Assembly: GCF_900637685.1 (NCBI RefSeq)
Contig: NZ_LR134388.1
Coordinates: 307,501 to 371,500, forward strand
DNA from: Legionella sainthelensi
GTDB taxonomy: Bacteria > Pseudomonadota > Gammaproteobacteria > Legionellales > Legionellaceae
Length of the DNA: 64,000 bases
Direction: 5' to 3'
In this document: positions 20,007 to 30,178 of the stretch, piece after piece
How the letters are laid out: every line of letters starts with the position of its first letter
Numbering within the stretch: the first letter of the stretch is position 1
Notes under the pieces: model-generated
Told to the model about the DNA's origin: nothing
Seen by the model: only the letters and a program-made list of their open reading frames with translations
The model's database searches: none
Position numbers and translations under genes: made by a program

Positions 20007-21167
20007 ATGAAAACTTTCTCCTGCCAGGTGTTACACAAACACTCAGCTACTCAGGCACGCGTGACGCGGGTTGTTACCGCTCATGGTGAATTTATGACTC
20101 CAGTTTTTATGCCAGTAGGTACGCGAGCGGGAGTCAACAATATGACCCCGATTGAATTGCGTGAGGCACATAGCCAAATCATTTTAGGGGGTAATACTTA
20201 TCATATGTTATGTGCTCCAGGAATGAAAGTTATTGAACAAGCAGGAGGGATGCATCCTTTTATGGGATGGCATGGCCCTATGTTAACCGATAGTGGTGGT
20301 TTCCAGGTTTTTAGTTTATCCAAGAATAATGAAATTTGTACTATTGATGAAGAGGGGGCGCATTTTAAATTGCCTGGCAGTCAGGGCTTGATTCACATGA
20401 CTCCAGAAATGTCCTTAGAGACTCAGAAAATTATTGGTGCAGATATAATTATGGCATTTGACCAATGTACTCCAGACAGTTGTACCAGGGATGAAGTGAG
20501 TCAAATCATGACGCGTACGCATCGCTGGTTAAAACAATCAATGGATTATCATCGTCAATATCCCCATTCACGATATGGGTATGAGCAAGCCCTCTTTGGC
20601 ATAATCCAAGGTGGGACTTTTAAAGATCTGCGCCGTGAAAGTGCCGATTTTGTATCTTCAATGAATCCAGAAGGTATTGCTATAGGTGGCGAAACTATAG
20701 GATTTAATATGGCTACTACAGTGGAGGTCATTCGCTGGGTTCGTGATTACTTACCTGAAAATAAGCCCCGTTATACCATGGGAGTAGGAATGTCCCCCCA
20801 GGATCTTTTAGAGGTGGTGGCAGAAGGAATCGATATGTTTGATTGCGTGGCGCCAACTCGTAATGCGCGCCATGGTTCTTTGTATTGTGGGGAGCTTGTG
20901 CGCGAAGGTAACTGGATGCGCTTTGTCAGTGAATATGAAAACGAGCGAATTCAAATAAAAAAAGCATGCTTCGCTGATGATATGTCGCCAATCATGGCAC
21001 AATGTACCTGTTATACATGTCGCCATTACTCACGTGCTTATTTGCATCAACTTTCGAAGCAAAAAACGAATTTATTTACGGCATTAGCAAGTATTCATAA
21101 TGTTCATGTCATGCATGATGTTTGTGATAAAATGCGTGATTTGATAATTAATGAGAGTGCGATATAG
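20007..21167 (+). CDS. tgt: Queuine tRNA-ribosyltransferase
   Basis: A 386-residue transglycosylase that swaps guanine 34 for preQ1 in tRNAs with GUN anticodons. Motifs include the TDSGGFQVFSL active-site loop, FDQCTP, GGxF-type ligand loop GIIQGGTF, the IAIGG block with the nucleophile Asp in MFDCVAPTRNARHG, and the C-terminal zinc set CTCYTC with a later His. The ATG at 20007 fits the family better than the frame opening at 19989. Works in the same pathway as queH (6835-7500). Confidence 0.96.
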   Translation: MKTFSCQVLHKHSATQARVTRVVTAHGEFMTPVFMPVGTRAGVNNMTPIELREAHSQIILGGNTYHMLCAPGMKVIEQAGGMHPFMGWHGPMLTDSGGFQVFSLSKNNEICTIDEEGAHFKLPGSQGLIHMTPEMSLETQKIIGADIIMAFDQCTPDSCTRDEVSQIMTRTHRWLKQSMDYHRQYPHSRYGYEQALFGIIQGGTFKDLRRESADFVSSMNPEGIAIGGETIGFNMATTVEVIRWVRDYLPENKPRYTMGVGMSPQDLLEVVAEGIDMFDCVAPTRNARHGSLYCGELVREGNWMRFVSEYENERIQIKKACFADDMSPIMAQCTCYTCRHYSRAYLHQLSKQKTNLFTALASIHNVHVMHDVCDKMRDLIINESAI

Positions 21168-21312
21168 CTATGCCTTTTGTAGCGTTAACGAATGTTATTT
21201 CAAGCAGCTAAGTTAACATTCTCAAGATCAGGTGAGATATAAAAGTACTGTAAATTTTTATATTCCTAAATACATGCTATTTTGCATTAACTTAAAAATA
21301 ACAGGAGCGATA

Positions 21313-21804
21313 ATGATTGTAATTAGTACATCTAAAGGTGATATTCATATCCAGTTAGATACAGAGAATACTCCGGCAACAGCAGAGAACTTTCTTAATT
21401 ATGTACGTAGTGGCTTTTATAATAACACAATCTTTCATCGTGTTATTGCGGGGTTTATGATTCAAGGTGGTGGGCTTGATTCAGATATGAAACAAAAGGC
21501 AACCCAAGAGCCTATCAAAAATGAAGCAAAAAATGCGAAACCCAATAAGAGAGGTTCTATTGCGATGGCTCGAACCATGGATCCCCATTCGGCAACAGCT
21601 CAATTTTTTATTAATGTTGTTGATAATCCATTTTTAAATTACAGTGGTGATCACATGCAAGGATTTGGCTATTGTGTTTTTGGTGAAGTAGTTGAAGGTA
21701 TGGATGTTGTGGACGCTATTGCCAAAGTAAAAACAGGGCAGCATATGGGGCATGCAGATGTACCTGCGGAAGAAATAAGTATTGTCGATGTGAAAGAGGT
21801 ATAA
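21313..21804 (+). CDS. Cytosolic peptidyl-prolyl cis-trans isomerase (cyclophilin)
   Basis: A 163-residue cyclophilin of the PpiB kind. The core [13 protein letters not shown] and the catalytic-site block [17 protein letters not shown] are intact. The frame runs further up to 21232, but AGGAG six bases before the ATG at 21313 and family length fix the start there. There is no signal peptide, so it acts in the cytosol. It stands alone downstream of tgt. Confidence 0.93.
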   Translation: MIVISTSKGDIHIQLDTENTPATAENFLNYVRSGFYNNTIFHRVIAGFMIQGGGLDSDMKQKATQEPIKNEAKNAKPNKRGSIAMARTMDPHSATAQFFINVVDNPFLNYSGDHMQGFGYCVFGEVVEGMDVVDAIAKVKTGQHMGHADVPAEEISIVDVKEV

Positions 21805-22112
21805 GTAACGTTTGTTGCGCTTTATCTCAAACGTAAGCAAGGATGCACGGCATTTATACGGTAACAATGTATCATTGGGTAAGTGCCCAGTCACCAATCA
21901 GGAATCGACCGTGTATTGACCCATCTTGAGAGAAAATCCCCCTAATCATGCTCATCTTGTGATGTATGCAGTGCTTGCTTGGAAAAATTTTTTCACCACC
22001 TAAACTCGATTCCTACCATTCGAGTAATCTTCATGAGCTATTCGTAATTGTGCCAACAAAACCTAGGTGACGGTCCGTAAGACCGAGGCCTGAAATTTAC
22101 TTTGCTACCAAA
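21805..22112. other. 308-base non-coding gap between convergent genes
   Basis: No coding frame of merit. A short hairpin CGGTC-CGTAA-GACCG lies at 22071-22085 near the 3' end of the minus-strand membrane gene and lacks a T run, so it is at most a weak terminator. Nothing else is recognisable. Confidence 0.4.
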
Positions 22113-22748
22113 TCATGATTTTCGTTTGCGCTTTTTGATGCTCTCTGAATAATCGAAAACAGGTATTTCAATATGAAAGAAAATCGCTAATAGGCGCGCG
22201 GTAAAAATACTGGCAAATGTGATAATTACATTAATATTTTCCGGGATATTAAAATATTCAAGCGTGATAAAAAGTAATGCGCCAGCGAGTGCAATTACTG
22301 CATAAAGCTCTTTTCTCAATACTAAGGGAATATCATTACATAAAATATCGCGTAACATCCCCCCACAGATCCCTGTTATCATGCCACTAATAATGGCAAT
22401 ACTGGGTGATAACCCGTGATGAAGCGCTTTTTGAGTGCCAATAATGACAAAAGTAGATAAGCCTAATGCATCAAGTATTAAAAAGATTTTAATAATCCGA
22501 ATTAGGGAATGGGCAATAAATATAGTTAGAAAAGCACATAAAGAGGTATATATGAGGTACTCAGGATGGATAACCCAAGTTAAGGGGTAGGTGTTAAATA
22601 GTGTATCTCGTACCGTTCCGCCGCCCAATGCAGCAATACTTGCAATAAGCATAACGCCAAAAAAATCCATTTTTTTTCGTCCTGCAGCTAATGCTCCCGT
22701 AATTGCTTCAACGCAAATACCTATGATAAATAAATAATGAAGTAACAT
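22113..22748 (-). CDS. TRIC-type (UPF0126) membrane protein
   Basis: A 211-residue inner-membrane protein with seven hydrophobic spans and an internal duplication. Each half carries a glycine-rich turn (ALGGGTVRDTL and GICGGMLRDIL), the hallmark of UPF0126/TRIC trimeric cation channels. The substrate in bacteria is likely K+ or Na+ by family analogy. The C-terminus is Lys/Arg-rich. It is a single gene. Confidence 0.9.
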   Translation of the reverse strand: MLLHYLFIIGICVEAITGALAAGRKKMDFFGVMLIASIAALGGGTVRDTLFNTYPLTWVIHPEYLIYTSLCAFLTIFIAHSLIRIIKIFLILDALGLSTFVIIGTQKALHHGLSPSIAIISGMITGICGGMLRDILCNDIPLVLRKELYAVIALAGALLFITLEYFNIPENINVIITFASIFTARLLAIFFHIEIPVFDYSESIKKRKRKS

Positions 22749-22807
22749 TTGAATTTAGTGTTTTTTTAAAATGCAATAATAGCACTATTGGGCCAAATGG
22801 AGAAATA

Positions 22808-23284
22808 TTAAAGCTTAGAAAAATGTTTTACCGAGGCTAACGCTAAATCAATAATTTTTTTAGATTGATTTTCATCGGCATTAATTAGGCTGACATCATT
22901 AATTAGTTCCAGTAAAAAACGAGATATTTCAGGTTCTGATAAAGAACTGTTATAGAGATACGATGATTTTGCGATGATATAGTGAAGCAAAGTTTTGTTA
23001 ATAGAAATTTTATCTTGCGAGATCTCTTGATCATGAAGAGGATCACCAAATAATAACCAACCAGGAGAAACTTGAAGTTTTGCGGCAATGTCTATTAGTT
23101 TTATCGGTTCAGGAATGGCTTCTCCACGAAGATACTTACGACATATTTGTAGTGAATAACCTGTAATTTCAGAAAGTTTATGGATACATACTCCAGAGGT
23201 AGATCGTTGGGAGTTGTACCCAGCTGTAATCATGGCATCACGTAAACGATCAGCGAATTGTTTCGCTAGGTGGTTTTTTTCCAT
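22808..23284 (-). CDS. XRE/CI-type transcriptional regulator
   Basis: A 158-residue protein. The N-terminal half (residues 8-80) has a lambda-repressor-like helix-turn-helix with IHKLSEITGYSLQICRKYLRGEAIP and a PGWLLFG motif typical of XRE/CI regulators. The C-terminal part is helical and unassigned, with no S24 peptidase pattern. A divergent promoter region with a long inverted repeat lies upstream, and no prophage genes are nearby, so it looks like a stand-alone chromosomal regulator. Confidence 0.82.
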   Translation of the reverse strand: MEKNHLAKQFADRLRDAMITAGYNSQRSTSGVCIHKLSEITGYSLQICRKYLRGEAIPEPIKLIDIAAKLQVSPGWLLFGDPLHDQEISQDKISINKTLLHYIIAKSSYLYNSSLSEPEISRFLLELINDVSLINADENQSKKIIDLALASVKHFSKL

Positions 23285-23317
23285 AGGTTTGCGGGGCCAT
23301 AAATTTAGAATAGCAAT

Positions 23318-23345
23318 AGTATAACAAAATGAAATTTATTCGCAA
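23318..23345 (-). promoter_or_regulatory. Candidate sigma-70 promoter of the XRE-type regulator
   Basis: On the minus strand TTGCGA (23345-23340) and TATACT (23323-23318) are separated by 16 bases. It lies 34 bases from the regulator start and next to the inverted repeat at 23365-23393. Confidence 0.5.
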
Positions 23346-23364
23346 ACAAAAAGAATATTTGGAA

Positions 23365-23393
23365 ACTTTTGATTTCTTTTAGAAATTAAAAGT
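23365..23393. promoter_or_regulatory. 13-bp inverted repeat, candidate operator
   Basis: ACTTTTGATTTCT (23365-23377) and AGAAATTAAAAGT (23381-23393) are inverted copies with one mismatch and a 3-base spacer. The repeat sits between the promoter of the XRE-type gene and that of the candidate small RNA, touching the -35 of the latter. That position suits an operator for the XRE-type protein. No binding is shown. Confidence 0.55.
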
Positions 23394-23420
23394 TGACAAA
23401 GATGGCTAAATCACTATAAT
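23393..23420 (+). promoter_or_regulatory. Strong sigma-70 promoter of the candidate small RNA
   Basis: Consensus TTGACA (23393-23398) and TATAAT (23415-23420) with a 16-base spacer. It is among the best promoter matches in the window, and it faces away from the XRE-type gene. A start near 23427 is expected. Confidence 0.75.
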
Positions 23421-23426
23421 GTGCGC

Positions 23427-23588
23427 CTGAAACCTATGAAATGGTTTCCACACTGTCCAAAGAAAATATGTGACGCATGATGGAACAAGTGCACATATAA
23501 AGTCCAAATAAAAGAGAAAGTGGTAGAAACATAGCACTTAACCTTGCACTAAGTGCCTGAGTGAGTTCCTTCACTCGGGCCTTTCTCT
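23427..23588 (+). ncRNA. Candidate small regulatory RNA (~160 nt)
   Basis: Between the consensus promoter at 23393-23420 and a terminator-like hairpin ending at 23588 there is no convincing gene. The predicted RNA has a 5' hairpin (GAAACC / GGTTTC, 23429-23448), an A-rich middle, a second stem (GCACTTA / TAAGTGC, 23535-23556) and a final GC-rich stem. No same-strand gene follows within 790 bases, so it is not an obvious mRNA leader. A 14-codon frame (23436-23480) lacks a ribosome site. I do not recognise it as a known RNA family. Confidence 0.55.
23555..23588 (+). terminator. Terminator-like hairpin ending the candidate small RNA
   Basis: Stem GCCTGAGTGA / TCACTCGGGC, pairing throughout if one G-T is allowed, with a 6-base loop and a T-rich tail CTTTCTCT. 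The tail is weaker than usual. Confidence 0.6.
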
Positions 23589-23683
23589 GAAATGGGTGGT
23601 GGTGAGGGAGTTTAAAATGATATGGTTCAAATATATCGATTTAAAGAAAGAGATTCATTGGAGTAGAGGGAATAAATTTTTTA

Positions 23684-24118
23684 TTATATATCTTTTAATA
23701 AGCTCACTAGTAAATTAATGGAGTTAGCAAGAGTTATCTGCTCATTTTCGTCTAAAGCTTGCAGGTTTTCATTTAATCTATTGTGGAGAAGGTATGGGGC
23801 TGCTCCTACAAATTCTCTGCCTTTTACAGTTATATCAATATAGATAATGCGGCGATCTTTAATATCTCGCGTGCGAAGGACAAATTCCTTTTCCTCCAAT
23901 CGATCGATTACTCCTACTAAAGTGCTCATTGACAAATATACTCTTTTAGAAAGAGTGGAGATGGTCATTATTCCATTTTCATAAATTTCATACAGGCATA
24001 CAATTTGCGGTACGGTTAAACCATAGCATTTATTTAACCTTCTGGAATGAAAATCCATTTGTTGCATGATCTTACGTAAAGCAAGAATGATACTTTTGGA
24101 GCGTTGTTCCGATTGCAT
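23684..24118 (-). CDS. MarR-family transcriptional regulator
   Basis: A 144-residue winged-helix regulator. The DNA-binding segment TISTLSKRVYLSMSTLVGVIDRLEEKEFV, followed by the wing RTRDIKDRRIIYI, fits the MarR family. Flanking helices would form the dimer interface. It diverges from the YbdK-type ligase gene; a 20-bp palindrome lies between them and would allow control of itself, the ligase or both. The ligand is unknown. Confidence 0.9.
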   Translation of the reverse strand: MQSEQRSKSIILALRKIMQQMDFHSRRLNKCYGLTVPQIVCLYEIYENGIMTISTLSKRVYLSMSTLVGVIDRLEEKEFVLRTRDIKDRRIIYIDITVKGREFVGAAPYLLHNRLNENLQALDENEQITLANSINLLVSLLKDI

Positions 24119-24223
24119 CTCATGCTGTTCTTTTTTTCATTAGGGTCTTTTAAAATATTATTCATGGAGGTCTTTCAAAGATTGAAGGTTGAAAAAAAGT
24201 ATATTAACCGTTAGTATCCTTAA

Positions 24224-24243
24224 ATAATTTGTATACGAATTAT
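24224..24243. promoter_or_regulatory. 20-bp palindrome, candidate MarR operator
   Basis: Half-sites ATAATTTGTA and TACGAATTAT abut with one mismatch. MarR-family operators are commonly such AT-rich palindromes of about 16-20 bp. It lies 105 bases from the MarR start and 134 from the ligase start, in a 259-base gap that otherwise shows no gene. Confidence 0.5.
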
Positions 24244-24377
24244 ATCAATAGATATGAATATTCAAGGAATTATCTATTGTACCTGACTATTCAATCTAAC
24301 TATATAGAGCTCCTCAAAAATATCGAAGAGCGTGACTTGCCAATGGCATCCACTAATAATATAAAGAAGGATTAATT

Positions 24378-25586
24378 ATGCGAAGTCAACTCAACGAATC
24401 CTTATCCAAATTAGCTGAAGATATTGCTCAACCAGACCATCAAGAAGAAATTTGTTTTAATAGTGGGGGCGTCCTCACTTTAGGCGTAGAAATTGAACTG
24501 CAGCTCATCGATGCAGAAACTTACAATCTGAGTTCCAGAGCAGAAGACATTCTTGCAGCGATGTCTCATATTGAAAAAGTTAAGCCAGAATTTTACTTAA
24601 GCACTATTGAAGTAAACACGAACAAATGTGAGATTGTTCAGGAAGTTGAAGATGATCTTTATGCAACATTATTTGAACTTCAACACGTATCAAAAAAACT
24701 TGGAATATTACTCTCAACAACAGGCTCTCACCCATTTTCTAAATATGCGGATTGGGAGATTTCGCCAACTGCTCGTTATTTAGATTTAATTGATCGTAAT
24801 CAATGGCTTACACGCCGCATGAGTGTCTATGGTCTACATGTCCATTTAGGGATGTCGAGTGGCGAAGAATGCATACGGTTTAATAATTTTTTTATGTATT
24901 TTCTTCCCCATCTGTTAGCTCTTTCTTCAAGTTCACCATTTTGGCAAGGAATAGATACGGGGCTTGCTTCATGTCGTCCGACTACGTACGAAGCCCTTCC
25001 TACAGCTGGCCAACCTTACCATGTTCGCTCATGGCAAGATTTTGAGCATTTATATAAAACACTAAAATCATGTGGCTCTATAAAGTCGCTCAAAGATTTA
25101 TGGTGGGATCTAAGGCCAAGCCCAAATTTTGGAACATTGGAAATTCGTGTCTGTGATGGCACCGCGACACTTGCAGAAACTTTGGCTCTAGTTGCTTTGA
25201 TACATACTCTTGCTCATTGGTTTGCTGATAATGGAAGCTGGCTTGAGTCAGTAGCCTATCCTCCTTACTGGCTATCTCGGGAAAACAAGTGGAGAGCCAT
25301 TCGCTATGGTTTAGATGCGGAGTTAGTGATGAACACAGAGGGCAAAATCAAATTAATGCGTGAAGACATTAATGAGTGGATCGAAAAATTAAAACCGTAT
25401 ATCGAGCAGCTTAACTATCAAACCTATTTTGCAACACTGCAAGCGATTATGAGTTCGGGAACGAGCACGGAGCGCCAAAGAAAAGTGTTCGCTTACAATA
25501 AATGTTTTAAAGACGTTGTGAAGCATAATGTGAGTGAGTTTTTACTGCAAGTTCCTTTATACAGACGCGAGCTGATTGTTTCTTGA
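24378..25586 (+). CDS. YbdK-type carboxylate-amine ligase (GCS2 family)
   Basis: A 402-residue protein of the glutamate-cysteine ligase type 2 family. Typical blocks are FNSGG..LTLGVEIELQLID near residues 31-50, the STIEVNTNKCE block near 80, the VYGLHVHLGMSS histidine motif near 155, and the C-terminal GTLEIRVCDGTATL block near 255. YbdK of Escherichia coli has only weak gamma-glutamylcysteine synthesis in vitro, so the real substrate is open. It opens after AAGGA and diverges from a MarR gene. Confidence 0.88.
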   Translation: MRSQLNESLSKLAEDIAQPDHQEEICFNSGGVLTLGVEIELQLIDAETYNLSSRAEDILAAMSHIEKVKPEFYLSTIEVNTNKCEIVQEVEDDLYATLFELQHVSKKLGILLSTTGSHPFSKYADWEISPTARYLDLIDRNQWLTRRMSVYGLHVHLGMSSGEECIRFNNFFMYFLPHLLALSSSSPFWQGIDTGLASCRPTTYEALPTAGQPYHVRSWQDFEHLYKTLKSCGSIKSLKDLWWDLRPSPNFGTLEIRVCDGTATLAETLALVALIHTLAHWFADNGSWLESVAYPPYWLSRENKWRAIRYGLDAELVMNTEGKIKLMREDINEWIEKLKPYIEQLNYQTYFATLQAIMSSGTSTERQRKVFAYNKCFKDVVKHNVSEFLLQVPLYRRELIVS

Positions 25587-25616
25587 GCAAAACGAGGAAC
25601 AAATCATTGAAATCAT

Positions 25617-25646
25617 TTGCTTTGTAACGTAACCTTATTATATACT
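25617..25646 (+). promoter_or_regulatory. Possible promoter of tRNA-Val
   Basis: TTGCTT (25617-25622) and TATACT (25641-25646), 18 bases apart, 30 bases before the tRNA. The -35 is a partial match. Confidence 0.35.
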
Positions 25647-25676
25647 TCCTGACAATAGCGATGCAGGTCAGTTTAT

Positions 25677-25751
25677 AGGCACGTAGCTCAGTGGTAGAGC
25701 ACCACCTTGACATGGTGGTGGTCGGTGGTTCGATCCCACTCGTGCCTACCA
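25677..25751 (+). tRNA. tRNA-Val (anticodon GAC)
   Basis: A full cloverleaf of 75 bases. Acceptor strands AGGCACG and CGTGCCT pair; the D-stem is GCTC/GAGC; the anticodon stem CCACC/GGTGG holds the loop TTGACAT, so the anticodon is GAC; the T-arm is GGTGG-TTCGATC-CCACT (closing pair G-T). CCA is encoded. Confidence 0.96.
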
Positions 25752-25828
25752 TGCAACTGAATTAGTATTTCAGAAGCTGTCACTTCTACCAAGTGATGCC
25801 TGAAGCTAAATCCATTAAAAGTTTTAAG

Positions 25829-25852
25829 CCCTGCCATGCAGGGTTTTTTTTT
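25829..25852 (+). terminator. Intrinsic terminator between tRNA-Val and thrS
   Basis: CCCTGC-CAT-GCAGGG stem followed by nine T. It ends 20 bases before the thrS start, so it either ends the tRNA transcript or acts as a thrS leader terminator; no alternative structure is obvious. Confidence 0.75.
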
Positions 25853-25872
25853 AGATGCTTACGGATAAAATC

Positions 25873-27792
25873 ATGCCAAACATTAAATTGCCTGATGGGA
25901 GTGTAAAACAGTTTGAAGCGCCGTTAACTGTATATGATGTCGCTCATAGTATAAGTCCTGGGCTTGCTAAGGCCGCTTTGGCTGGCCGTGTTGATAACCG
26001 ATTAGTTGATACTTCTTATCTGATTAAAAATGATTGTGCATTAGTGATTCTTACTGAAAAACAAGAAGAAGGTCTTGAGGTTATTCGTCACTCTACCGCT
26101 CATTTATTAGCACAAGCTGTTAAAAGTATTTTTCCTTCAGCTCAAGTAACTATTGGTCCAGTGGTTGAAGATGGTTTTTATTATGATTTTGCTTTTCAAA
26201 GAGCCTTTACTCCCGAGGATTTGGAATTAATTGAAGCTAAAATGGTTGAGTTGGCAAAAGCGAATCACCCAGTGACGCGTAGAGAATTACCGCGTGATGA
26301 AGCAATCCAGTATTTTAAGAGCATTGGTGAAGAATACAAGGCGAAGATTATTGCTGATATTCCTAAAGATGAAGTGCTCTCGTTATACAAACAAGGTGAT
26401 TTTGAAGATCTCTGTCGTGGTCCTCATGTCCCTGCAACGGGTTTTTTAAAAGCGTTCAAATTGACTAAATTAGCTGGAGCTTATTGGCGTGGTGACTCCA
26501 ATAATGAAATGTTACAGCGTATTTATGGTACTGCTTGGGCGGATAAAAAGGCACTGGCGGATTATTTGTTCCGCCTCGAAGAGGCTGAAAAACGCGATCA
26601 TCGCAAGTTGGGTAAAAGTCTTGAGTTGTTTCACTTTCAAGATATTGCCCCTGGAATGGTTTTTTGGCATCCCAAAGGATGGACTATTTATCAAGAACTA
26701 GAGCGTTATATGCGTGATCGCTTAGCTGATTTCGGTTATCAAGAAATTAGAACACCACAGCTGGTAGATCGTGTGCTTTGGGAAAAGTCAGGACATTGGG
26801 CAAATTTTAGAGATGAGATGTTTGTTACTGAGACAGAAAATCGTCACTATGCGGTGAAGCCAATGAATTGTCCTTGCCACGTTCAAGTATTTAATCAAGG
26901 ATTAAAAAGTTATAGAGATTTACCTCTAAGATTTTCAGAGTTTGGTAATTGCCACAGATGCGAACCATCAGGATCCTTGCATGGATTGATGCGAGTTCGT
27001 AATATGGTTCAAGATGATGCTCATATCTTCTGTACGGAAGACCAAATTCAATCTGAAGTAGCTATGATGTTAGAGCTTGTTCAGTCAGTATATACTGATT
27101 TTGGATTCACTGAGATTAAATATCGCTTGGCATTACGACCCGAAAAAAGAGTAGGCAGTGATGAAGTGTGGGATAAAGCCGAAGCGGCCTTAAAACAAGC
27201 GATGAAAGACAGAAATATAGAGTGGATCGATGCGCCAGGTGAGGGGGCTTTTTATGGACCCAAAATTGAATGCTCTCTATCTGATTGCTTAGGTAGAATT
27301 TGGCAATGTGGCACGATACAAGTTGATTTTTCGATGCCAGGGCGTTTGGATGCTATTTATATTGCCGAAGATGGTAGCAAACAAACTCCAGTCATGTTGC
27401 ATCGTGCTATCTTAGGGTCATTTGAACGCTTTATGGGGATTTTGATCGAACATTATGCAGGGAAATTACCCTTGTGGTTGTCGCCTGTACAAGCAGTCAT
27501 CATGACAATTACTGAGAAACAGAGCGAGTATGCTGAAAAAGTAACACAAATTTTGCAAAAAAAAGGAATTCGTGCCAACTTTGACTTGAGAAATGAGAAA
27601 ATTGGTTTTAAAATTCGCGAGCATACATTACAAAAAGTCCCCTATCTATTAGTAATAGGGGATAAAGAAGTTGAATCAGGCCAAGTTGCTGTACGTACAC
27701 GAGAGGGTGCAGACTTGGGTGTGATGACAATAGATACAATTTGTGATACCTTGATGCAAGAAATTATGCATAAAGGGTCAATTAATAATTAA
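25873..27792 (+). CDS. thrS: Threonine-tRNA ligase
   Basis: A 639-residue class II synthetase. Order of domains: TGS (residues 1-60), the editing domain with [12 protein letters not shown] and a later CRGPHVP motif, the catalytic core with motif 2 (FRD..and RHEPSG-like HRCEPSGSL), the zinc ligands in MNCPCH, and motif 3 ([11 protein letters not shown]), then the anticodon domain. The frame opens at 25855, but the second Met (25873, MPNIKLPDG) matches the family N-terminus. It heads the thrS-infC-rpmI-rplT-pheST-ihfA cluster. Confidence 0.97.
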   Translation: MPNIKLPDGSVKQFEAPLTVYDVAHSISPGLAKAALAGRVDNRLVDTSYLIKNDCALVILTEKQEEGLEVIRHSTAHLLAQAVKSIFPSAQVTIGPVVEDGFYYDFAFQRAFTPEDLELIEAKMVELAKANHPVTRRELPRDEAIQYFKSIGEEYKAKIIADIPKDEVLSLYKQGDFEDLCRGPHVPATGFLKAFKLTKLAGAYWRGDSNNEMLQRIYGTAWADKKALADYLFRLEEAEKRDHRKLGKSLELFHFQDIAPGMVFWHPKGWTIYQELERYMRDRLADFGYQEIRTPQLVDRVLWEKSGHWANFRDEMFVTETENRHYAVKPMNCPCHVQVFNQGLKSYRDLPLRFSEFGNCHRCEPSGSLHGLMRVRNMVQDDAHIFCTEDQIQSEVAMMLELVQSVYTDFGFTEIKYRLALRPEKRVGSDEVWDKAEAALKQAMKDRNIEWIDAPGEGAFYGPKIECSLSDCLGRIWQCGTIQVDFSMPGRLDAIYIAEDGSKQTPVMLHRAILGSFERFMGILIEHYAGKLPLWLSPVQAVIMTITEKQSEYAEKVTQILQKKGIRANFDLRNEKIGFKIREHTLQKVPYLLVIGDKEVESGQVAVRTREGADLGVMTIDTICDTLMQEIMHKGSINN

Positions 27793-27797
27793 TGAGC

Positions 27798-27815
27798 AGG
27801 GGGGGTTAAACCATT
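27798..27815 (+). promoter_or_regulatory. Shine-Dalgarno and rare ATT start of infC
   Basis: AGGGGGGG followed after 7 bases by ATT. No ATG, GTG or TTG in this frame lies near it, and conserved IF-3 residues begin here, so the site decides the start. Confidence 0.85.
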
Positions 27816-28352
27816 AGTGCACCAACTAAGCGTGAAAGTGATCGCGCACGAATTAATGAACAGATCAATGTACCTGAGGTACGCTTAATTGATGTCGATG
27901 GTAATCAGGCTGGGATTGTTTCCACACGTGAAGCCCTGCGCGCAGCGGAAGAAGGTGGATTGGACTTGGTGGAAATTTCTCCAACAGCTAAACCTCCTGT
28001 ATGCCGTATTATGGATTATGGCAAGTTTCTCTTTGAGCTGAGTAAAAAACAAGCTGAAGCTAGAAAGAAGCAGAAGCAAATTCAGGTTAAAGAATTAAAA
28101 TTCCGTCCAACAACGGAAGATGGAGATTATCAGGTCAAGCTACGCAACCTGATCCGTTTCCTAAATCATGGTGATAAAGTCAAAATTACACTGCGTTTTC
28201 GTGGTCGTGAGATGGCTCATCAAGAGCTGGGCATGAAAATTCTAGAGCGTATTCAGCAGGATACAGCTGAGTTTGCAATTGTGGAACAGCATGCAAAACG
28301 TGAAGGAAGACAGCTACTGATGGTATTATCGCCCAAAAAAACTAAAAGCTGA
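27813..28352 (+). CDS. infC: Translation initiation factor IF-3 (AUU start)
   Basis: A 179-residue IF-3 that keeps 30S subunits free and checks initiator tRNA and start codons. The first ATG in frame (27960) would lose the N-terminal domain; conserved sequence [17 protein letters not shown] reaches up to the ATT codon at 27813, preceded by a very G-rich Shine-Dalgarno (AGGGGGGG, 27798-27805). An AUU start is the known basis of IF-3 autoregulation in enteric bacteria, so the same control is likely here. Both IF-3 domains and the Lys/Arg-rich linker are present. Starts 20 bases after thrS. Confidence 0.93.
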   Translation: MSAPTKRESDRARINEQINVPEVRLIDVDGNQAGIVSTREALRAAEEGGLDLVEISPTAKPPVCRIMDYGKFLFELSKKQAEARKKQKQIQVKELKFRPTTEDGDYQVKLRNLIRFLNHGDKVKITLRFRGREMAHQELGMKILERIQQDTAEFAIVEQHAKREGRQLLMVLSPKKTKS

Positions 28353-28373
28353 GTAAATGCGGAGTATATTGTT

Positions 28374-28574
28374 ATGCCGAAGTTGAAGTCACATCGCGGA
28401 GCGTCAAAACGTTTCCGTAAAACAGCAAGTGGCGCGATTAAACGTCGCGGTGCTTATAGAAATCATATCCTCACTAAAAAGTCTACCAAGCAAAAAAGAC
28501 ATTTACGTGTCGAAGCTGGAACTTTAAAGCCATGCGATGCACGTTTGGCTGAACGTATGTTGCACGGTAGTTAA
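28374..28574 (+). CDS. rpmI: 50S ribosomal protein L35
   Basis: A 66-residue, very basic protein with the L35 pattern: [17 protein letters not shown] at the N-terminus and [15 protein letters not shown] in the middle. It follows infC by 21 bases and precedes rplT by 14, the standard infC-rpmI-rplT order. Confidence 0.97.
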   Translation: MPKLKSHRGASKRFRKTASGAIKRRGAYRNHILTKKSTKQKRHLRVEAGTLKPCDARLAERMLHGS

Positions 28575-28588
28575 GGGGGAAATGAAAA

Positions 28589-28948
28589 ATGCCAAGAGTT
28601 AAACGTGGTGTGATCGCCAAAGCGCGTCACAAGAAGGTTATGGATCAAGCAAAAGGTTATTACGGTGCTCGTAGTCGAACCTATCGCATGGCCAAACAAG
28701 CAGTAATTAAAGCAGGTCAATACGCATACCGAGATAGACGTCAGAAAAAACGTCAATTTCGTGCCTTATGGATCACCCGTATTAATGCACAAGCTCGTGA
28801 ATGCGGTTTATCATACAGCCGCTTAATTGATGGATTGAAAAAAGCATCAATTGAATTGGATAGAAAAGTATTGGCTGATCTGGCCGTTCATGACAAAGTA
28901 GCTTTTGCTGCAATTGCGGAACAAGCTAAGACTGCATTAGCAAAATAG
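28589..28948 (+). CDS. rplT: 50S ribosomal protein L20
   Basis: A 119-residue basic L20 with [16 protein letters not shown] at the N-terminus, the [14 protein letters not shown] helix and the [14 protein letters not shown] block. AGGGGGAA upstream is a good ribosome site. L20 is also the translational repressor of this operon in several bacteria; no specific repressor structure was identified here. Confidence 0.97.
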   Translation: MPRVKRGVIAKARHKKVMDQAKGYYGARSRTYRMAKQAVIKAGQYAYRDRRQKKRQFRALWITRINAQARECGLSYSRLIDGLKKASIELDRKVLADLAVHDKVAFAAIAEQAKTALAK

Positions 28949-28956
28949 CCTTTGTA

Positions 28957-30084
<1,128 letters not shown>

Positions 30085-30178
30085 GGCATAGGGATTGTTC
30101 ATATGCTTCGATCACCGCGCATTCGTGGGGCGAATTGAAATATCTCGAGTAAAATCAATCATGCAGTAAGGACTTTAG

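Noticed and set aside
23365..23393. LetA-type site (TNAGAAATTTCTNA) upstream of the candidate small RNA, which would make it RsmY/RsmZ-like
   Set aside because: Only half of the site matches, the two halves are in the opposite order, and the RNA lacks a series of GGA loops.
23436..23480. 14-codon frame in the candidate small RNA
   Set aside because: No ribosome site precedes the ATG, and the frame lies in the 5' hairpin.
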